Numbered from the stretch's first letter, positions 11,111 to 48,284 are shown. The stretch is DNA of 64,000 nucleotides from Ridgeia piscesae (GCA_025642075.2 JAODUO010001766.1:1-64000), one strand, 5' to 3'. Program-made: numbers and translations. The notes: generated by a model from the sequence alone, not told the origin.

Positions 11111-13452
11111 GATGGTAAGTGACAGATGGCGTGGATGACAACATGTGTAACATGTCACTGGAGGTGACATGCAGTCGACACTGAGGGTGTCAATGATGCA
11201 ATCATGATGACCAGATCCAGTGGATTACCAAACTCCAAGAGATAATCAAAAGAACAACCACAACACAATTTTTAGCTTTGCCAGAGCAGCCAGACTAGAT
11301 TTCATATGCGCTTGTTGAATTATGTTTTAGTGCACCAGTAAAACAGATTTATCCGTTTCTCGAGCAAAGCTTATCAATTGCAATTAAGAAACTGCCAAAG
11401 CAGGCAAAGGCTTGCAGATAAACAATCTGACAGGACAGAGTTGGTGTCAGGTGCAAAACAAAGAATTCTTCAATGTAAATTCACTGCACCAAAAGTTAAT
11501 CGACCGTAATCGAAGCAGTCCATCAGCGAATTTATAAACATGGGAGTATATGTATATCAAGCTAATAAAAGCGCTAGCTAGTTATACAGTACATGTGTAT
11601 ATATGAGTGTATGACAAGCTGACAATAAACAATTTTGTAAAACAAAACAACTGTCATTAGGAATTAACGAGAAGCTAAAGTTTGGCAAGTAATTCATGAA
11701 GATACAGGCCTTGAAAACATATAAAACTGCTTATCCATTCTGAAAAGGCCAAGTATAAAAATTATCACTAGGATACATTATGTATTTTTAAAGCAATCAA
11801 TTTTATAGACATTATTTACAACTTGTTATAAGGGATGTTTTCAATCAAACCAGACATACCTTGTTGGCTGACAACTTATGTTGACTGTGTTAGTGTGCTT
11901 GTTGCAGCTGCTGATTTCAACAAAACATCCTTGAGCAGGTTCAATCTGTGCTGACCTTTTGGCAACAGTTTTTCTATAGTGGAAATACAAACACATAATT
12001 TACCTTTTATTAAACATTATATTTAAATTTATAACAACATGGGCGAATGCGCCTGCATTGCATCATGCGGTTCTCATGCATGATGATGAGAAAAGAATGC
12101 ATGTATAAATCGCATGTATGTTAACGCCACAGCACAAAAAATATTGTGCATTGTCAATGTTACTATATTGCACATGGTTAGTGACCCCAATCAACGGAAA
12201 CGACAAGTCAATGACATGTTTGTTTGGCTTTCTCGTACACTAACAATGACCACTTTCTCACCAGCACATGCATTTAAGAGTAAGTATTGCCAGACTGTTT
12301 TCTTTATATTTATACAGATGTGCCAAGACAACCATCCACTCACACACTCACAGCTACACTTGCCTCGCTGTCCACAACCAGTGAGCTGTAAACAGTACCT
12401 TCCCCAGACTGCAAAAGACCCACTGACGCCAACTCAGAGTGAGCCACGTAGCTAGCATGACCTTGCCTATTCATTCCCAAAATAGACATATACCGTATAG
12501 TCCTCTATAGAAGCACTTTGCCTAACAGACATAATTTCCTATTTACAGATGTGAAGCCAGGCAAGAAAAACATTGTTTTCGGTGTTAATGTGTTTTAAAT
12601 AAAAATGCTACAAATATGGTAACATCTATTTCTATCACATCAGGTTTGTTAACAAAGGCAAACGTCATTTGAATACATATTCGAATGCTACTGTTATTTT
12701 TTTAACGAATACCAAACTTCTGAATGTTCAGACATTTCATCCATTGCTGGCATATTGCAAGTTATTTTATCAGCCCTGATCATGCCTGTATCAATAACAA
12801 ACTGATCGAGCAATCGTCAAATGCAATGCTCATCTCTTGTGAACTGTGTATTGTAACATTGAGCGTTACATATTGCTCTTCTAATATCCAGTGTTTAATG
12901 AAACACATTAAGTCGTAGCCTATAAAAAATGTTTTGCTCTACAGCTGTAGACAAGTTTTTAGAATCAGTATAGTGTTTGTAATTTGTATGTAATTATCTA
13001 TAAGTAGCAATACACTTTAAGCTTTTTATATATTACAACCTACACTGTACAGTGATGAGTGCTTGTATACAACAAAGTACATTTATTTAAGCATAGATCC
13101 CCTGACTGTCTCCTAGATTTTGTTTAAATGTAATCGTAACAAAGTTATTTTATCATACCCCAAATCAATATGTTTCTTTTTATTTGTAGAGGCTTTCGTC
13201 TGACGTTACACGTCGACTTTTCAATACTAATGACGAATGACATCATCATACACTTGGGTCAGGGCTTTATACAGGATAAAATTATTGCCAGTCACACATG
13301 TTTTGGTGGACACATGGAGGTTAACTGTTAAGCCAGTTTACAAACTTTTAAATGTGTCTGCTGACCTGAAATGGACTACAAACACACATGTGACACCATT
13401 TTCACTCACTTCCAAGGCATAACTAACAATATCTATGGGTTTTTTTGCTCTT
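11111..13452. other. AT-rich intergenic DNA, nothing firmly supported
   Basis: No recognisable protein or RNA. A frame at 12114-12455 contains a TTTATACAG/ATGTGCC junction near 12310-12320 that could be a splice acceptor, but the 45 residues after it match nothing I know. Confidence 0.3.
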
Positions 13453-13690
13453 TCATTTTTTTACCCGTCCATCCATATTTCTACCCGTCCATATTCGTTT
13501 TTTGACTTGAGGTAGCTTGTAACTGCCCTCATCTCTGTTCATTGGTGTTTTTGTCTTCCTGGCCCGGATGGCTTCCTTTATTTGCTGGGTCCTTCTGTTT
13601 GGCTCTTCATCAATGTTTTTCAGTCTTGCATGTTTTAGAAGTATCTTCACTGCACTTTTGTTGGCATGGGTAATCCGTGACTAGCTATAT
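13453..13690 (-). mobile_element. Retroelement fragment, Penelope-like tail
   Basis: The minus-strand translation has an order typical of the end of Penelope-like elements: a basic segment, then IKEAIRARK, then MNRDEGSYKLPQ. About 65 residues survive. The bases near 13440-13470 (a T-rich run then CCCGTCC) resemble 9757-9785, inside the hAT remnant. Confidence 0.5.
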
Positions 13691-14308
13691 TTAGGTCAGG
13701 AGGAATTTGTATATCTTTTGTGCTAGACTTAGTGTTTGCAACCATTTGTGACAATGGGACCGATTCCTGTCTGTCCAAATGTTCTTTGAAGCATTCGCCA
13801 GCCAGCATTCCTATTCACAACAGGACAGGACTCATTTGCTTGGAACTATTCATCCACTGAAGAAAGTTTAACTGAAGGAATCAAGGCCGTTTTTATTTAC
13901 AACATGTTGAGGGTTGGAGTTCCAAAGTCGAATGGTATTTAGCAAAAAAGAATACAAGTGGTAATTACATCTGGAGTGAGGGATAAGGTAAGACAAGGAA
14001 TGCTGTTTTCTAGTAACTGTTTACAGGAATGAGATATGTTTTTGCTGGTATACCCATTAAGCCATTTTATATAATTTTTATCATGCATAGTTTTTCGTCA
14101 TTTCTTCGGCTGGATAGGGATCTCCATCCTAATGTCTGGAGCATATTGGTTACACTTAAGGTATTAGGCATTCCATGATGTGTTTGAATTTTGCATTGTA
14201 TCATATAATTTTTATTGTGTCTCTAATACTTTCACACTGTGTGTGTGGAACCAGGTATTATAAGTATCACAACAAATTACTTTGTGTTTCCATGTTAATA
14301 TTTTTTTC
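13691..14308. other. Intergenic, nothing recognised
   Basis: No feature could be supported on either strand. Confidence 0.3.
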
Positions 14309-14439
14309 AGACACCACAAGGCTATTTGGATGCTCTGGGGCCAGGATTGAGTTTAATGTCATTTGCCAGAACAAGAAGATATAACATGAACTATGGTGGA
14401 ATTGTTTTGCGGTTTGCTCTGGATGGCTTTGGTTTGTGA
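14309..14439 (+). CDS. Possible orphan exon, unrecognised
   Basis: A strong-looking splice acceptor (TTTTTTTCAG) is followed by an open frame reading TPQGYLDALGPGLSLMSFAR and ending about 43 residues later at TGA. The reading is not low complexity, but no family is recognised and no partner exon was found on the plus strand. It may be a chance frame or the last exon of an unplaced gene. Confidence 0.2.
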
Positions 14440-15012
14440 TGCAAGTTGATGGATAATGCCTTGATGAGACAAATTTCTGGTCCTGATCTATTTATTAAAA
14501 AAATCATGTGGAGTTTTACAATGGTTATATGTACTGTTTTTAATCTCTGCAAAAGCAATCACGAGAAAAAACAACACTTGTCTTAGACAAACTTGTGTAC
14601 GCTAGCCTAGATTACTAGAACGCGCACCAGCACGCAACTGCAACAGCAAGCGTCCGATACGTGTGCACTCTAAATTATCGCTCGGTCCATAAGACAAGTC
14701 GACATTCACATTGCAACGCATTATGATCGATAAGCAACTACAAGTTCGGACGAATAAACACAATAACGGAGTGGCGTTGCACACCCTTAATCGTGAATAT
14801 TTCGTAAAATACAACCACTAAATAATGAAAACTTACCAAAAGAGATGTTACGCACAGGCAAGACGAAACTTGTCGTGCGCATCGTTGACGTCTCCAAGGA
14901 AGCCCTATGATTACCCAGACTCCGTGAGGTGGCAGCACTTTTAGCCCCTCCTCACCTAAATATCTTTTCGCGAAGTTACGCGCCAGAGCGTAACTGTTTA
15001 CCCTTTACTAAG
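14440..15012. other. Intergenic; weak minus-strand first-exon candidate
   Basis: A minus-strand ATG at 14882 is followed 45 bases later by a consensus donor (GTAAGT, reverse of 14831-14836). With only 15 codons and no partner exon it cannot be called a gene. Confidence 0.2.
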
Positions 15013-15315
15013 GGTAGGTCTTAGGTGATTACCTCCAAACAGCCCAAACTTGGGCTAACGCAGGAGTTTTTCTTCTCTAGAATTTGTGAGTCCACTACAG
15101 GTTACACATTTACCCCCTGTGTGGGATCTTTTACTTCCCCTGGCATAGACACCAGACAGAAGGGACCACCGGCTTTTAGTGTCTCTTCCGAAAGACACAG
15201 GCAAATGTGGGGTGAAGAAATTGCCTAAGTTTCGAAACGGCGGTAGGTGGGATTGAACCACCGTCCCCTCGATTGACAGTCCGGCGCTCTACCGCGCGAC
15301 CACCGCTCCCCACGT
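15013..15315 (-). mobile_element. tRNA-derived SINE, family A, copy 1
   Basis: Read on the minus strand, the element starts with a tRNA-like head (box A near GGTCGCGCGGTAGAGC, box B GGTTCAATCCCACC) and runs about 300 bp to GGAGGTAATCACCTAAGA. A second copy at 32856-33151 on the plus strand is nearly identical, so the family was active recently. The tRNA-like part has box A and B, but its acceptor arm is not paired, so it is not a functional tRNA gene. Confidence 0.88.
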
Positions 15316-15647
15316 AAACAAGCGAAAGAGCTACAACGGCCAACTTTACCGTACTTTCACTGGGGCTCACCATAATTATTATATACATTCTTCTTCGCAA
15401 GCCAGGGTCGTTACTACCGATCGTCTCCGCAAGGCTGGGAATGTGCGGAGTTGAATTATACAATACATTATACAATTATACCAATTTAATTCGCCAGTTT
15501 ATTAAAATTAGTGTTGAATTGTATCCCAATACTCTGTTATTTTGCTATTTAGTACGATTTCCACTGGTTGTAGAAATCTAGCATGAGAGTTGGTTAGCCA
15601 CAATAAGGCAAGTAGACAATATGAAAGGTAGAACAATAATAAAATCG

Positions 15648-15712
<65 letters not shown>

Positions 15713-15865
15713 CAAAATGGAAATAAGTCGGTCCGATCGTCCGGGACGAGTAGTTTTAGAGCTCGGACTAGTAAGAGCAGTCCTTGTACATAGTAAAAAC
15801 ATACGCAGGACTAGTTGTCTATAATGACGGACTACCAGCTAGCTAGAACTATCGTGCACCCTGAT

Positions 15866-15946
<81 letters not shown>

Positions 15947-16159
15947 ATAAGTTATAAGTTCACTATTTGTTGGCCAACACGAGAACGCACTGTGAGCCTG
16001 AGATGTTCAATTCCTACTCGTTTATGTCTTTTACGACAAACTGTTAAAAGTACATCTTTGTCACACTTGGTATCCTGATACTCTATGTTACGTAGACCCT
16101 TTATATTTCAATAAGCCATGCTCTATGTGGTGGTAAAATGACAGCTCGATGGGGCGCAT
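15316..16159. repeat. Intergenic with long (TA)n tracts
   Basis: There are (TA)n runs at about 15650-15700 and 15866-15943, each roughly 60-80 bp. Between them is unique sequence with no recognisable gene. Confidence 0.8.
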
Positions 16160-16365
16160 TGTGTGTTCAACAAAGCGCAATGGCTCATGGGTAGAGCTTC
16201 GGACTCTCGACTACGAAAACCCGGGTTCGAATCCTGTGCTGTGGTGTTAAAACCTTGGGCAAGTTTCTTCACTCTACATTACTCCAGTTCACCCAGCTGT
16301 ATAAATGAGTACCTGGCTATAAACAGTCTGTTTTCATGTGTCGTCGTAGTTTTAGTGACATGAGT
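16160..16365 (+). mobile_element. tRNA-derived SINE, family B
   Basis: A tRNA-like head with box A (GGCTCATGGGTAGAGC) and box B (GGGTTCGAATCCTG) is followed by a body beginning TTAAAACCTTGGGCAAGTTT and ending ATAAATGAGTACCTGGCT. The same body occurs on the minus strand at 25020-25300 and 25411-25690, where it continues into a GAGCAATC...TATATAAGAA tail missing here. Confidence 0.8.
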
Positions 16366-16419
16366 TAACATGTATCATATTTTGACTCATTACTTGGCAA
16401 CAGCACAAAGTTAGCAAAG

Positions 16420-16422
16420 AAG

Positions 16423-16482
<60 letters not shown>

Positions 16483-16485
16483 TAG
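16420..16485. repeat. (TA)n microsatellite
   Basis: A perfect TA run of about 60 bp. Confidence 0.9.
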
Positions 16486-16855
16486 TAGCTATGTAAAAAG
16501 TAAACTATTCAAACACAATAATAAACCCACTTGTTAGGAGGATATTGGAAAGGTAACGACCGTTGTTATACGGGGTACATATTTGTGTTGCAAAGCGTTT
16601 GTTTGACAAATGTAGATATCGAATTTGGCCCCACTTGAAAACGAGTTTGTATTATAATATAAAATAGTAGCCAAGTCATATCTACCACCTGTCTCTACAG
16701 TTTCGTGTTGTAATTTACTGGCCCTAAATAAAGAAACAGTCTGCAAGTCATGATATCAGTTTCTATCAGCTCATTGTATATATTTGACTTTGTCGAAGTC
16801 ATGTAAAACATGCACACCTGCACGAATGTATGCATATACGTTGACACATATTTAT

Positions 16856-17177
16856 TCTCTCCCTCTCTCCCTCTCTCCCTCTCTCCCTCTCTCCCTCTCT
16901 CCCTCTCTCCGTCCGTCCGTCCGTCCGTCCGTCCGTCCGTCCGTCCGTCCGTCCGTCCGTCCGTCCGTCCGTCCGTCCGTCCGTCCGTCCGTCCGTCCGT
17001 CCGTCCGTCCGTCCGTCCGTCCGTCCGTCCGTCCGTCCGTCCGTCCGTCCGTCCGTCCGTCCGTCCGTCCGTCCGTCCGTCCGTCCGTCCGTCCGTCCGT
17101 CCGTCCGTCCGTCCGTCCGTCCGTCCGTCCGTCCGTCCGTCCGCCCGTCACCCCGACAAACACACGCACGCATGCAT

Positions 17178-17220
<43 letters not shown>

Positions 17221-17231
17221 CACACACACAC
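16856..17231. repeat. (CCCTCT)n, (GTCC)n, (ACGC)n and (CA)n block
   Basis: A CT-rich run is followed by about 58 copies of GTCC at 16911-17142, then ACGC/ATGC repeats and CA repeats. The tetranucleotide makes long Arg/Ser-Val-Pro or Arg-Thr-Asp-Gly frames on both strands; these are repeat translation, not genes. Confidence 0.97.
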
Positions 17232-18644
17232 TGAAAATGCACAGAAATATAAGTACACAAGCACCAAACAACATCATTACCGCAATTTCCGCAATTTGCT
17301 TTAATACATAAAACAAACGCAAGTGACCATACATATGCTAATATATACCTATATATGTAGTGTATGTGGGTATATGTGTGAGCGCATGTTGCATTATTGT
17401 GAAGGAATAGTAAGATTTACGAGACATTTTGACATAATATTATACATATATGGCAGGCTACGTCATTCGAATGACAACACCAATATTTCACGATGGCACG
17501 AACTTTTTACATTTAAACAAGTTCAGCATTCATACTAAGCTAATTAAACACAATTTTGGCAATTGTATATGTATGCAACAAACAGTTTCTCCAAACTCAA
17601 CTAATTTACATATTAACATTTGTCAGTAACGTTATCAGTTAGTTACTACATTGCTATCTAAATTAGTAACTATTCCTTTGCTATCTAAATACCCTCCACA
17701 CGAAGAGTGATAAATATACAGAATACATGCATAACACATTTATGTTTAAACTGTGTTTTCTAAAAATAAACACCTTATAAACACCGGGAACCTCCACGCA
17801 ATAAATAATCACCTAAATGTAACAATTTCCTAGGAAAACAATGATTATTAATATTAAAATAACTAAATGAGCGCATATTGTCGGCGTAGTGCTGTACTGA
17901 TTAGTTACGCGTGCGCAAGGCTTAAAATTGGACTTCCACGTCATATTTTACAAATTCGCTGTTCACCGGTATCAATAAACATCCATCAATACACCGCGTG
18001 TGTAAGTACTATATTTCTTCCAGTATTAAATACAATATATTTTGTAATAATAAACAATGCAACATTTGTTTAATTGCCCATCCTCGGCCTAATGTGGACG
18101 CGAGCCGCAGTTAGGATGAACACCCCTCGAGGCACTAGGTGGCTCTTCCGATTATGCGAGTACGGAAACCATCAGCGACCGACTGCGTCATGAGTGATAC
18201 CCATCACCTTTTGTGAAATGTGTAATTGTCGTGGTCCCTTTGTGCTCGCTCTATGGTAAATGCGGCTTATGGCCTCAAACATCGCGTACAACGTGTGCAA
18301 ACAGAGGGCAGTAAACAACACACATGCTATTTATACAGTTTTCTTGAGTGGACAGACGCAATAATGACATGTTTTATAGTTCTAGATGACGTTGCTCAGA
18401 AAAGACATGCAATGGTCAAAGCAAGCTACTCGTCAGTTTTAGCAACACGACGCTTAATAATAGTTTAATATTTACATAATTCCCACTGTTTCAACAGAGA
18501 TCTTACGTTCTCTGCCACGTTAATACCGAACAGATCTAAAGCACTCGTTCAGTCTGCCAAGTTTTCTAGAGGAAAGAACAGTTGTATAAATACAAACATA
18601 CCAATATAATTTCAAGCGAGTCCAGCTACTTTCGAACAGTTATC
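17232..18644. other. Intergenic, nothing recognised
   Basis: AT-rich DNA without coding or RNA signals that I can support. Confidence 0.35.
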
Positions 18645-18960
18645 CGTCAAAATTCCACTTTAAAGGGAGGGTGCCAGCTCCTGTACGCAGAACTGACCGA
18701 GCAGTAATTTGTAAAGGGAAGTCTGTTGTCATGAACGTGATAAATTTTAAACATCAAAGGGTATCTGTTCGCTTCGTCATTATTCCCTATCAATTTTGTT
18801 TTAAAACTGGATGTTTTGTTTACCATTTGAACGTATTGCAGTCGGAATCTTTCAAATTGCGAACATCGTTCCGAGCTTAATAAAGTAAATGTACTGCCTG
18901 CACAAATTAGCAGGCAGTAAACCTTCAACATGTATGTTGTAGTCACAGGAACATAATATT
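18645..18960. repeat. Dispersed repeat R1, copy 1
   Basis: About 320 bp recurring, diverged, at 22915-23230. Shared blocks include GTTTACCATTTGAAC, GCGGAATCTTTCAAATTGCG (one base differs here) and TTCCGAGCTTAATAAAGTAA. No coding content. Confidence 0.8.
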
Positions 18961-19115
18961 AAATGAAAAAATAAAATAAAACCAGGAACTGGCACCCTCG
19001 CCTTAATGTGGTACACTAGTACAGCTGACGTGATCCTTTTTAGTTGTTGTAAATGCTCACATTTCAGTCAGTCAGAGTTCTAGTTGAAATAACTCAATAC
19101 AGTGTCTGCCGTCAT

Positions 19116-43546
<24,431 letters not shown>

Positions 43547-44067
43547 TTTGCTCGTGTGTGCGACTGCTACCGTGTCCCCCAAATACTATTCTACTATCAG
43601 AGAGTAATCGGTGCGTGTCGGTCTATGAGTGCAATCACCCACAAATATGAAACGGTCACGTGTGTTCTGTTCAACACCGCACGCGAGCGAGTGGGGTCGA
43701 ATGAACTGACAGATCGTTGACTGAATAGATGAATGAATAAACCGTGCCGTGCCCAGCATGCTCAGACAATCTGTTTGCTATGTGAATGCGTCGGGACACA
43801 GCGTCGAATTTGGGGGTAATTTAAATATTCCGGCGTTGTGTTGATTTTAATCCACCGTAACAAATAAACGTGCCCGTATCGTGACCGCGGTACATAGGTG
43901 ATTATGACAGTAAACACGACGGTAGATTTCGATAGCAAAATATAAAGGATGAACACTTACTATGGCCATGATAACCGTTATAACGGCTGCTATCCAAAAT
44001 TATTTACGAAGAAACAGCGATTAGGCTCTGGTTTAATTATTATTTGTTGCCGAGAATATTGTTAATT
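43547..44067 (-). promoter_or_regulatory. Region upstream of SLC13, promoter not defined
   Basis: This is the 5' flank of the transporter gene. I could not place a TATA box or start site with confidence. Confidence 0.3.
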
Positions 44068-44215
44068 GCAAGAACCGAATCACTCCTGACGTAAACACTT
44101 CGTATGTTTTACGTAATATTTTAAGATAGTTATAATTTATTGAATGCCATAATATTATTAATTGTCTGGACTAATGTTATCTACACGCCCCATATTAATT
44201 AATAATTAGGTTACA
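44068..44215. repeat. Old repeat R3, left part of interrupted copy
   Basis: Matches 42436-42590. It ends in AGGTTACAC where the TIR element begins; the right part resumes at 47418. Confidence 0.8.
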
Positions 44216-44244
44216 CCACGGACTTATATGCACTGGACTGCTGT

Positions 44245-44278
44245 CTCCGCCGCTCGCGGCGCTTCGCGAGCGGCGGAG
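44245..44278. other. Strong GC hairpin inside the left TIR
   Basis: CTCCGCCGCTCGCG at 44245-44258 pairs perfectly with 44265-44278 around a six-base loop. It overlaps the inner end of the left TIR and has no exact counterpart at the right end. Confidence 0.85.
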
Positions 44279-46336
44279 TTGGCTGCAAAGGTCACGAGCG
44301 CACAAGATGTACTCCCCACTTCCGGTCTACTAGCCACTGCGATGGAGATGCCAAACATCGACAGGATTCTTGCGGTGAATATAACTGTTTAATTCAATAA
44401 TAGTGATAATTTTCCTAAACGATGACTGTACCTAGTTTGGTAAATGTTGTGGCTATCTCCAGTGTAGTTCTAAATGGTTTATTTAATTCTATTTTCGTCG
44501 TACATGACGTATAATATGCATCGGGGTGTCGGCGTAATGGCGTAAACAATACCGAAGGCAAGGCTAACTTTTTTCTTGGGCAAGTGACGCAAGTTTTAAC
44601 TAGTCTTGCTATGGGTGTAAGTTCATAGATTGGAATTATATGTAATGTTTAAATATTCATAATAATTTGTTAATCTCAAGCCAGTTTAACAACAGCCGAT
44701 CATTTAACCGATCTGTCATTCTGTGCTGTCAGTTTATACCAGCCCTTGCTTGGCCTAGGCCCAAGCCCAGTTAGGCATTGATAACTGTTTTCAATATTTA
44801 CTGCCATTCGCTTGTATTTATTATTGATTTGTGTTATTTATATTTTGATGATTGTTCATGTGCAATTTATTTATTCTGATCCTGTTTTATTATTGTGAAT
44901 AAAATATCACTACAACTATTCCTAATTATAATTAATAATAATGCATTTTACTTCTAGAAATGTAAGCATTACTAAGAATTGTGTATTTGTTATTTCTAGT
45001 ATATGTATTTAAATGCTTGGCATGGATATACAATAATTCTATGTGTTTGATTAATTATTGTAGTTATTACATGCACTTTGAATTGTTTTATTTCAGAAAT
45101 CTCGCACCTGAAAGTTACACACATTACGTGTATGCATGATTACAAGCTTCATCTGGCTGAAGATGACACAGCAACATATCTACGCTGTCTAAAGATACAG
45201 TCCCTGTGAACATGACATATACACTGCAGTTTTAATAGACAAGAACACAGCATTATTGCATTGCCTGAACAAAACTATCTGTCAGTTAACTGTGAAGGTA
45301 ATAGTTCAAGGTACATAGCCTACAAAGTCGTCAATATATCATAGGCATCATCTGCATACACTAAATAATTTTACACAATTTATCTCGCTGAATGTGACAC
45401 ATAATACACATTGAATAATACAGACATCACTTTACAACTTAATTACAAAGCACTGGAATTAGATGGTTTCTGTACGACACAGGACACACTGGATTATGAA
45501 CATTCCTGCGTAGATCTTGCAGAATATTGTGAATATTGCAAAAAGATTTGTGAGGTGGAGTACTGTGAGCAGCTTCTTCACCGTGCACTTTATCCCTATG
45601 GAGGGTAACCCAGAAAGCAGCATTTGGCACACGAGATGTTGGAGTCGGTGATGAAACACTGTTAACATTTATAAACATTACTTCATCAAGTTCTTGTTGA
45701 AATGCAGAATATTATGAAATGGTAAACATTTATTACTGGTCTCTACTGAGCCTGCAGTATTTGTCCAACCTGTAAACACACGGTCACCCATAAACAAGTG
45801 AAGTATGACAACTGTGCTTCATTGTGCTGCATTAATCTGTTGAGTTTGTTATTTAGAAAATATTTATTAATAAAGTTATTATTTAATGACATGTATTTAT
45901 TGATGGTTGATCATAATGTATCATATGGTTCTAAACATTGCATAAATTATATTTACTTCATAATTATTTACTGCTGGCTTTCATCAAAACATAACCCTTT
46001 GCCGAGTTAGCATGCTAACATTAGCCAATTTTAACTTATTAACTAAGTTGGTGTTAATATGAAATTTCTGGCTAATGTATATTTACTACCGTAATTAATG
46101 TGGACATGTCTTAATAATTATGGACATTATGGCTGTTTATTCATGTGTACGGCTGCTAATTATATATTGATTTATTCATTAATTTATTATTAATGATTTT
46201 TTATTACATAATTATTTAATTTATATCTCTTACCATAAGTAAGGTGGTTTTACAAATTTCATGTTTATATAATATAAACATATTCATGGACATTGTGGCA
46301 TTTTACAAAAAAAGTTTCTGTCTGTCGAGGTTGCCT

Positions 46337-46454
46337 GCTAATTATCACCTGTTAACTAATTTATTATTACATGACTAGTTAATATATATTATATGCCAAT
46401 TATCACCTATTAACTAATTTATTATTACATGACTAGTTAATATATATATTTATT
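46337..46454. repeat. 59-bp tandem duplication
   Basis: AATTATCACCT...ACATGACTAGTTAATATATA occurs twice in a row within the TIR element, with only a base or two different. Confidence 0.85.
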
Positions 46455-47417
46455 CTCGTAATAAATGTGGTTATGCACACTGCATAATAATAATTATTAT
46501 GTATAAATATCTTCATATTTATGGACTCGGCTGGTCTTAATTAGAATGTTTCGGTCTGTTAACTTGGTGCACTACTTAACTAATATTAGCTAATTAACTG
46601 GATTAATTAGTATGAAAAAAACATCAGTATTGAAAATGTATCACTCCATTCAATGTATTTTAAAATGTTGCAAACAATATTTTAATAGTTCTATAAATTA
46701 CAACGTTATGCCATTTTAAAGTCACTTATTCGAATATTTATCAACAGAAACAAAAATGAGCTTATTTTACCATTATAAGAGATACACAAATTTAGCGCAA
46801 TTTTTTCGTTTTTAAATTGCAATAATTTTGGATCTAATAAAGGTATCGTAATGAAATTAACAGTTACGTGATCTGTAACTTATTACCTTTCATTTAAGCC
46901 TAAATCCTGTGGTAATTGGGTTGTCTCGGGACCATCTGTATACTGTTGGCCCTGGTCCTAAAGTCCATCTCGTGGCTGTAACTAAATCCCAAGTCATTCA
47001 TTTTGATTAAAACTGATGAATTGTTTCCTTCCCTAGTCTGGGTTTGCCCCAACCACCGAAGCAGCAACGGTTTCATTTACTGATAAATTGCAACACGGAC
47101 TAGTATTTCGTAGTTGCCAAGTTGGGTCGATGATTTTTTCGCGGCAACGCATTTTAGCCGTTTAAAATCGTCAATACTTCACTCAAAACAACTTTCCAAA
47201 CAATGCATTTGCTAGGATTTTATTAAACATACGTGTCATGTAAGAGTTTATCCAAATGTCTTATTAAAACGATGTTTTCCTGCGGTCAACTGCGAAATTG
47301 CCGGCAACCAGCAGACAACCGGAAGTAACTTATACATCTTGTGCTAGGTTGACCTTGCTGCGCTACTCTAGCGGCCTTGAACCCGGAGACAGCAGTCCAG
47401 TGCATATAAGTCCGTGG

Positions 47418-48240
47418 TTACACATAGTACTTACACAGATATAGCGGCATTTATTGACATACAACTGGTGTATTTATTATGGGAGAACATTTCATAGTCA
47501 TTGGAAACGGTGAGATCTGGGGGTTAGCCCCCAATATTTGTGGAGGGGCTGAAGATACAGTTTGCCCCCTAATGTTTAGGAAACATAATGTGTCGTGTGT
47601 GGTAATTGTTTTGGTGGGGATTGAAGATAAGATTAGCCTCCCCAATATGTGTCGGTGCAATTTGAGGTTATTTGGAACTTGAATTTTTTATAACCCGGCC
47701 TAACGTGGGACGCGAATGGAGTTTGCATCTTCAAGAGGACACCTTGCACGCGAAAATCTTCAACAGCATCCGCCTCAGTTTTCCCGTGTCATGATCCGGA
47801 GACTTTGTGAGAGTGGAGTCGTGCTGATGTCCCGGCTCAGCCCTTGCATATTATTAATTTCGACCTGTTTTCGCATTTGGTTACGTCGTAGATAGTAGGA
47901 TCAGCTGGGAATGAAAGTAGGTTGCGTCACATAAATTCGGAGCATACCACACTGTCTTTAAATGCATTGCAATTCCAGTTCATTTGACATGTGTGTCAAT
48001 TGCATGCACTTGTTGTCGGATAACGGAGCAATGTCACCAAACGTGACTGGACGGTATCATTGGTAAGTCAAACGTGCTCGGAGTACAACTAGGAAACGAT
48101 TACTACTTTACCGTGTTCACTCACCCGTGTCGGCATGCGTCACACCCCTCAGGAAAGACTCATTGAACCTTGCCGTGGACACGACACCTTTGTGTGACGA
48201 CAGTGCCATTGTGTTGTTGTTTGTAAATAAATTGCTTCAA
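47418..48240. other. Right part of repeat R3, then no gene seen
   Basis: Bases 47418-47500 continue repeat R3. The rest to 48240 has no recognised gene. Confidence 0.5.
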
Positions 48241-48284
48241 TTGAAATACGGGTCACGCGGGAGGGAGCCAGCGAGCAGCGAGCC

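Larger units (their letters stand above)
44216..47417. mobile_element. 3.2-kb DNA-transposon-like element with 33-bp perfect TIRs
   Basis: The first 33 bases (44216-44248, starting CCACGGACTTATATGCACTG) are the exact inverse of 47385-47417. Beyond them the ends stay imperfectly similar for about 60 bp more (GCACAAGATGTA, CTTCCGG). GTTACAC stands just outside both ends (overlapping the TIR edge by a base or two), a likely target duplication. The interior is AT-rich with no long frame; the frame at 45411-45608 (65 residues, seven Cys) is not recognised as a transposase. The element therefore looks non-autonomous. It interrupts repeat R3. Confidence 0.85.

Noticed and set aside
15240..15312. tRNA gene on the minus strand
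   Set aside because: It has box A and box B but is followed by a conserved 230-bp body also found at 32856-33151, and the acceptor arm does not pair. It is the head of a SINE.
16784..17334. Long Ser-Val-Arg-Pro and Arg-Thr-Asp-Gly frames on both strands
   Set aside because: Translation of the (GTCC)n microsatellite.
45411..45608. 65-residue Cys-containing frame inside the TIR element as a transposase
   Set aside because: Too short, no DDE/D or zinc-finger spacing that I recognise, and no neighbouring exon.
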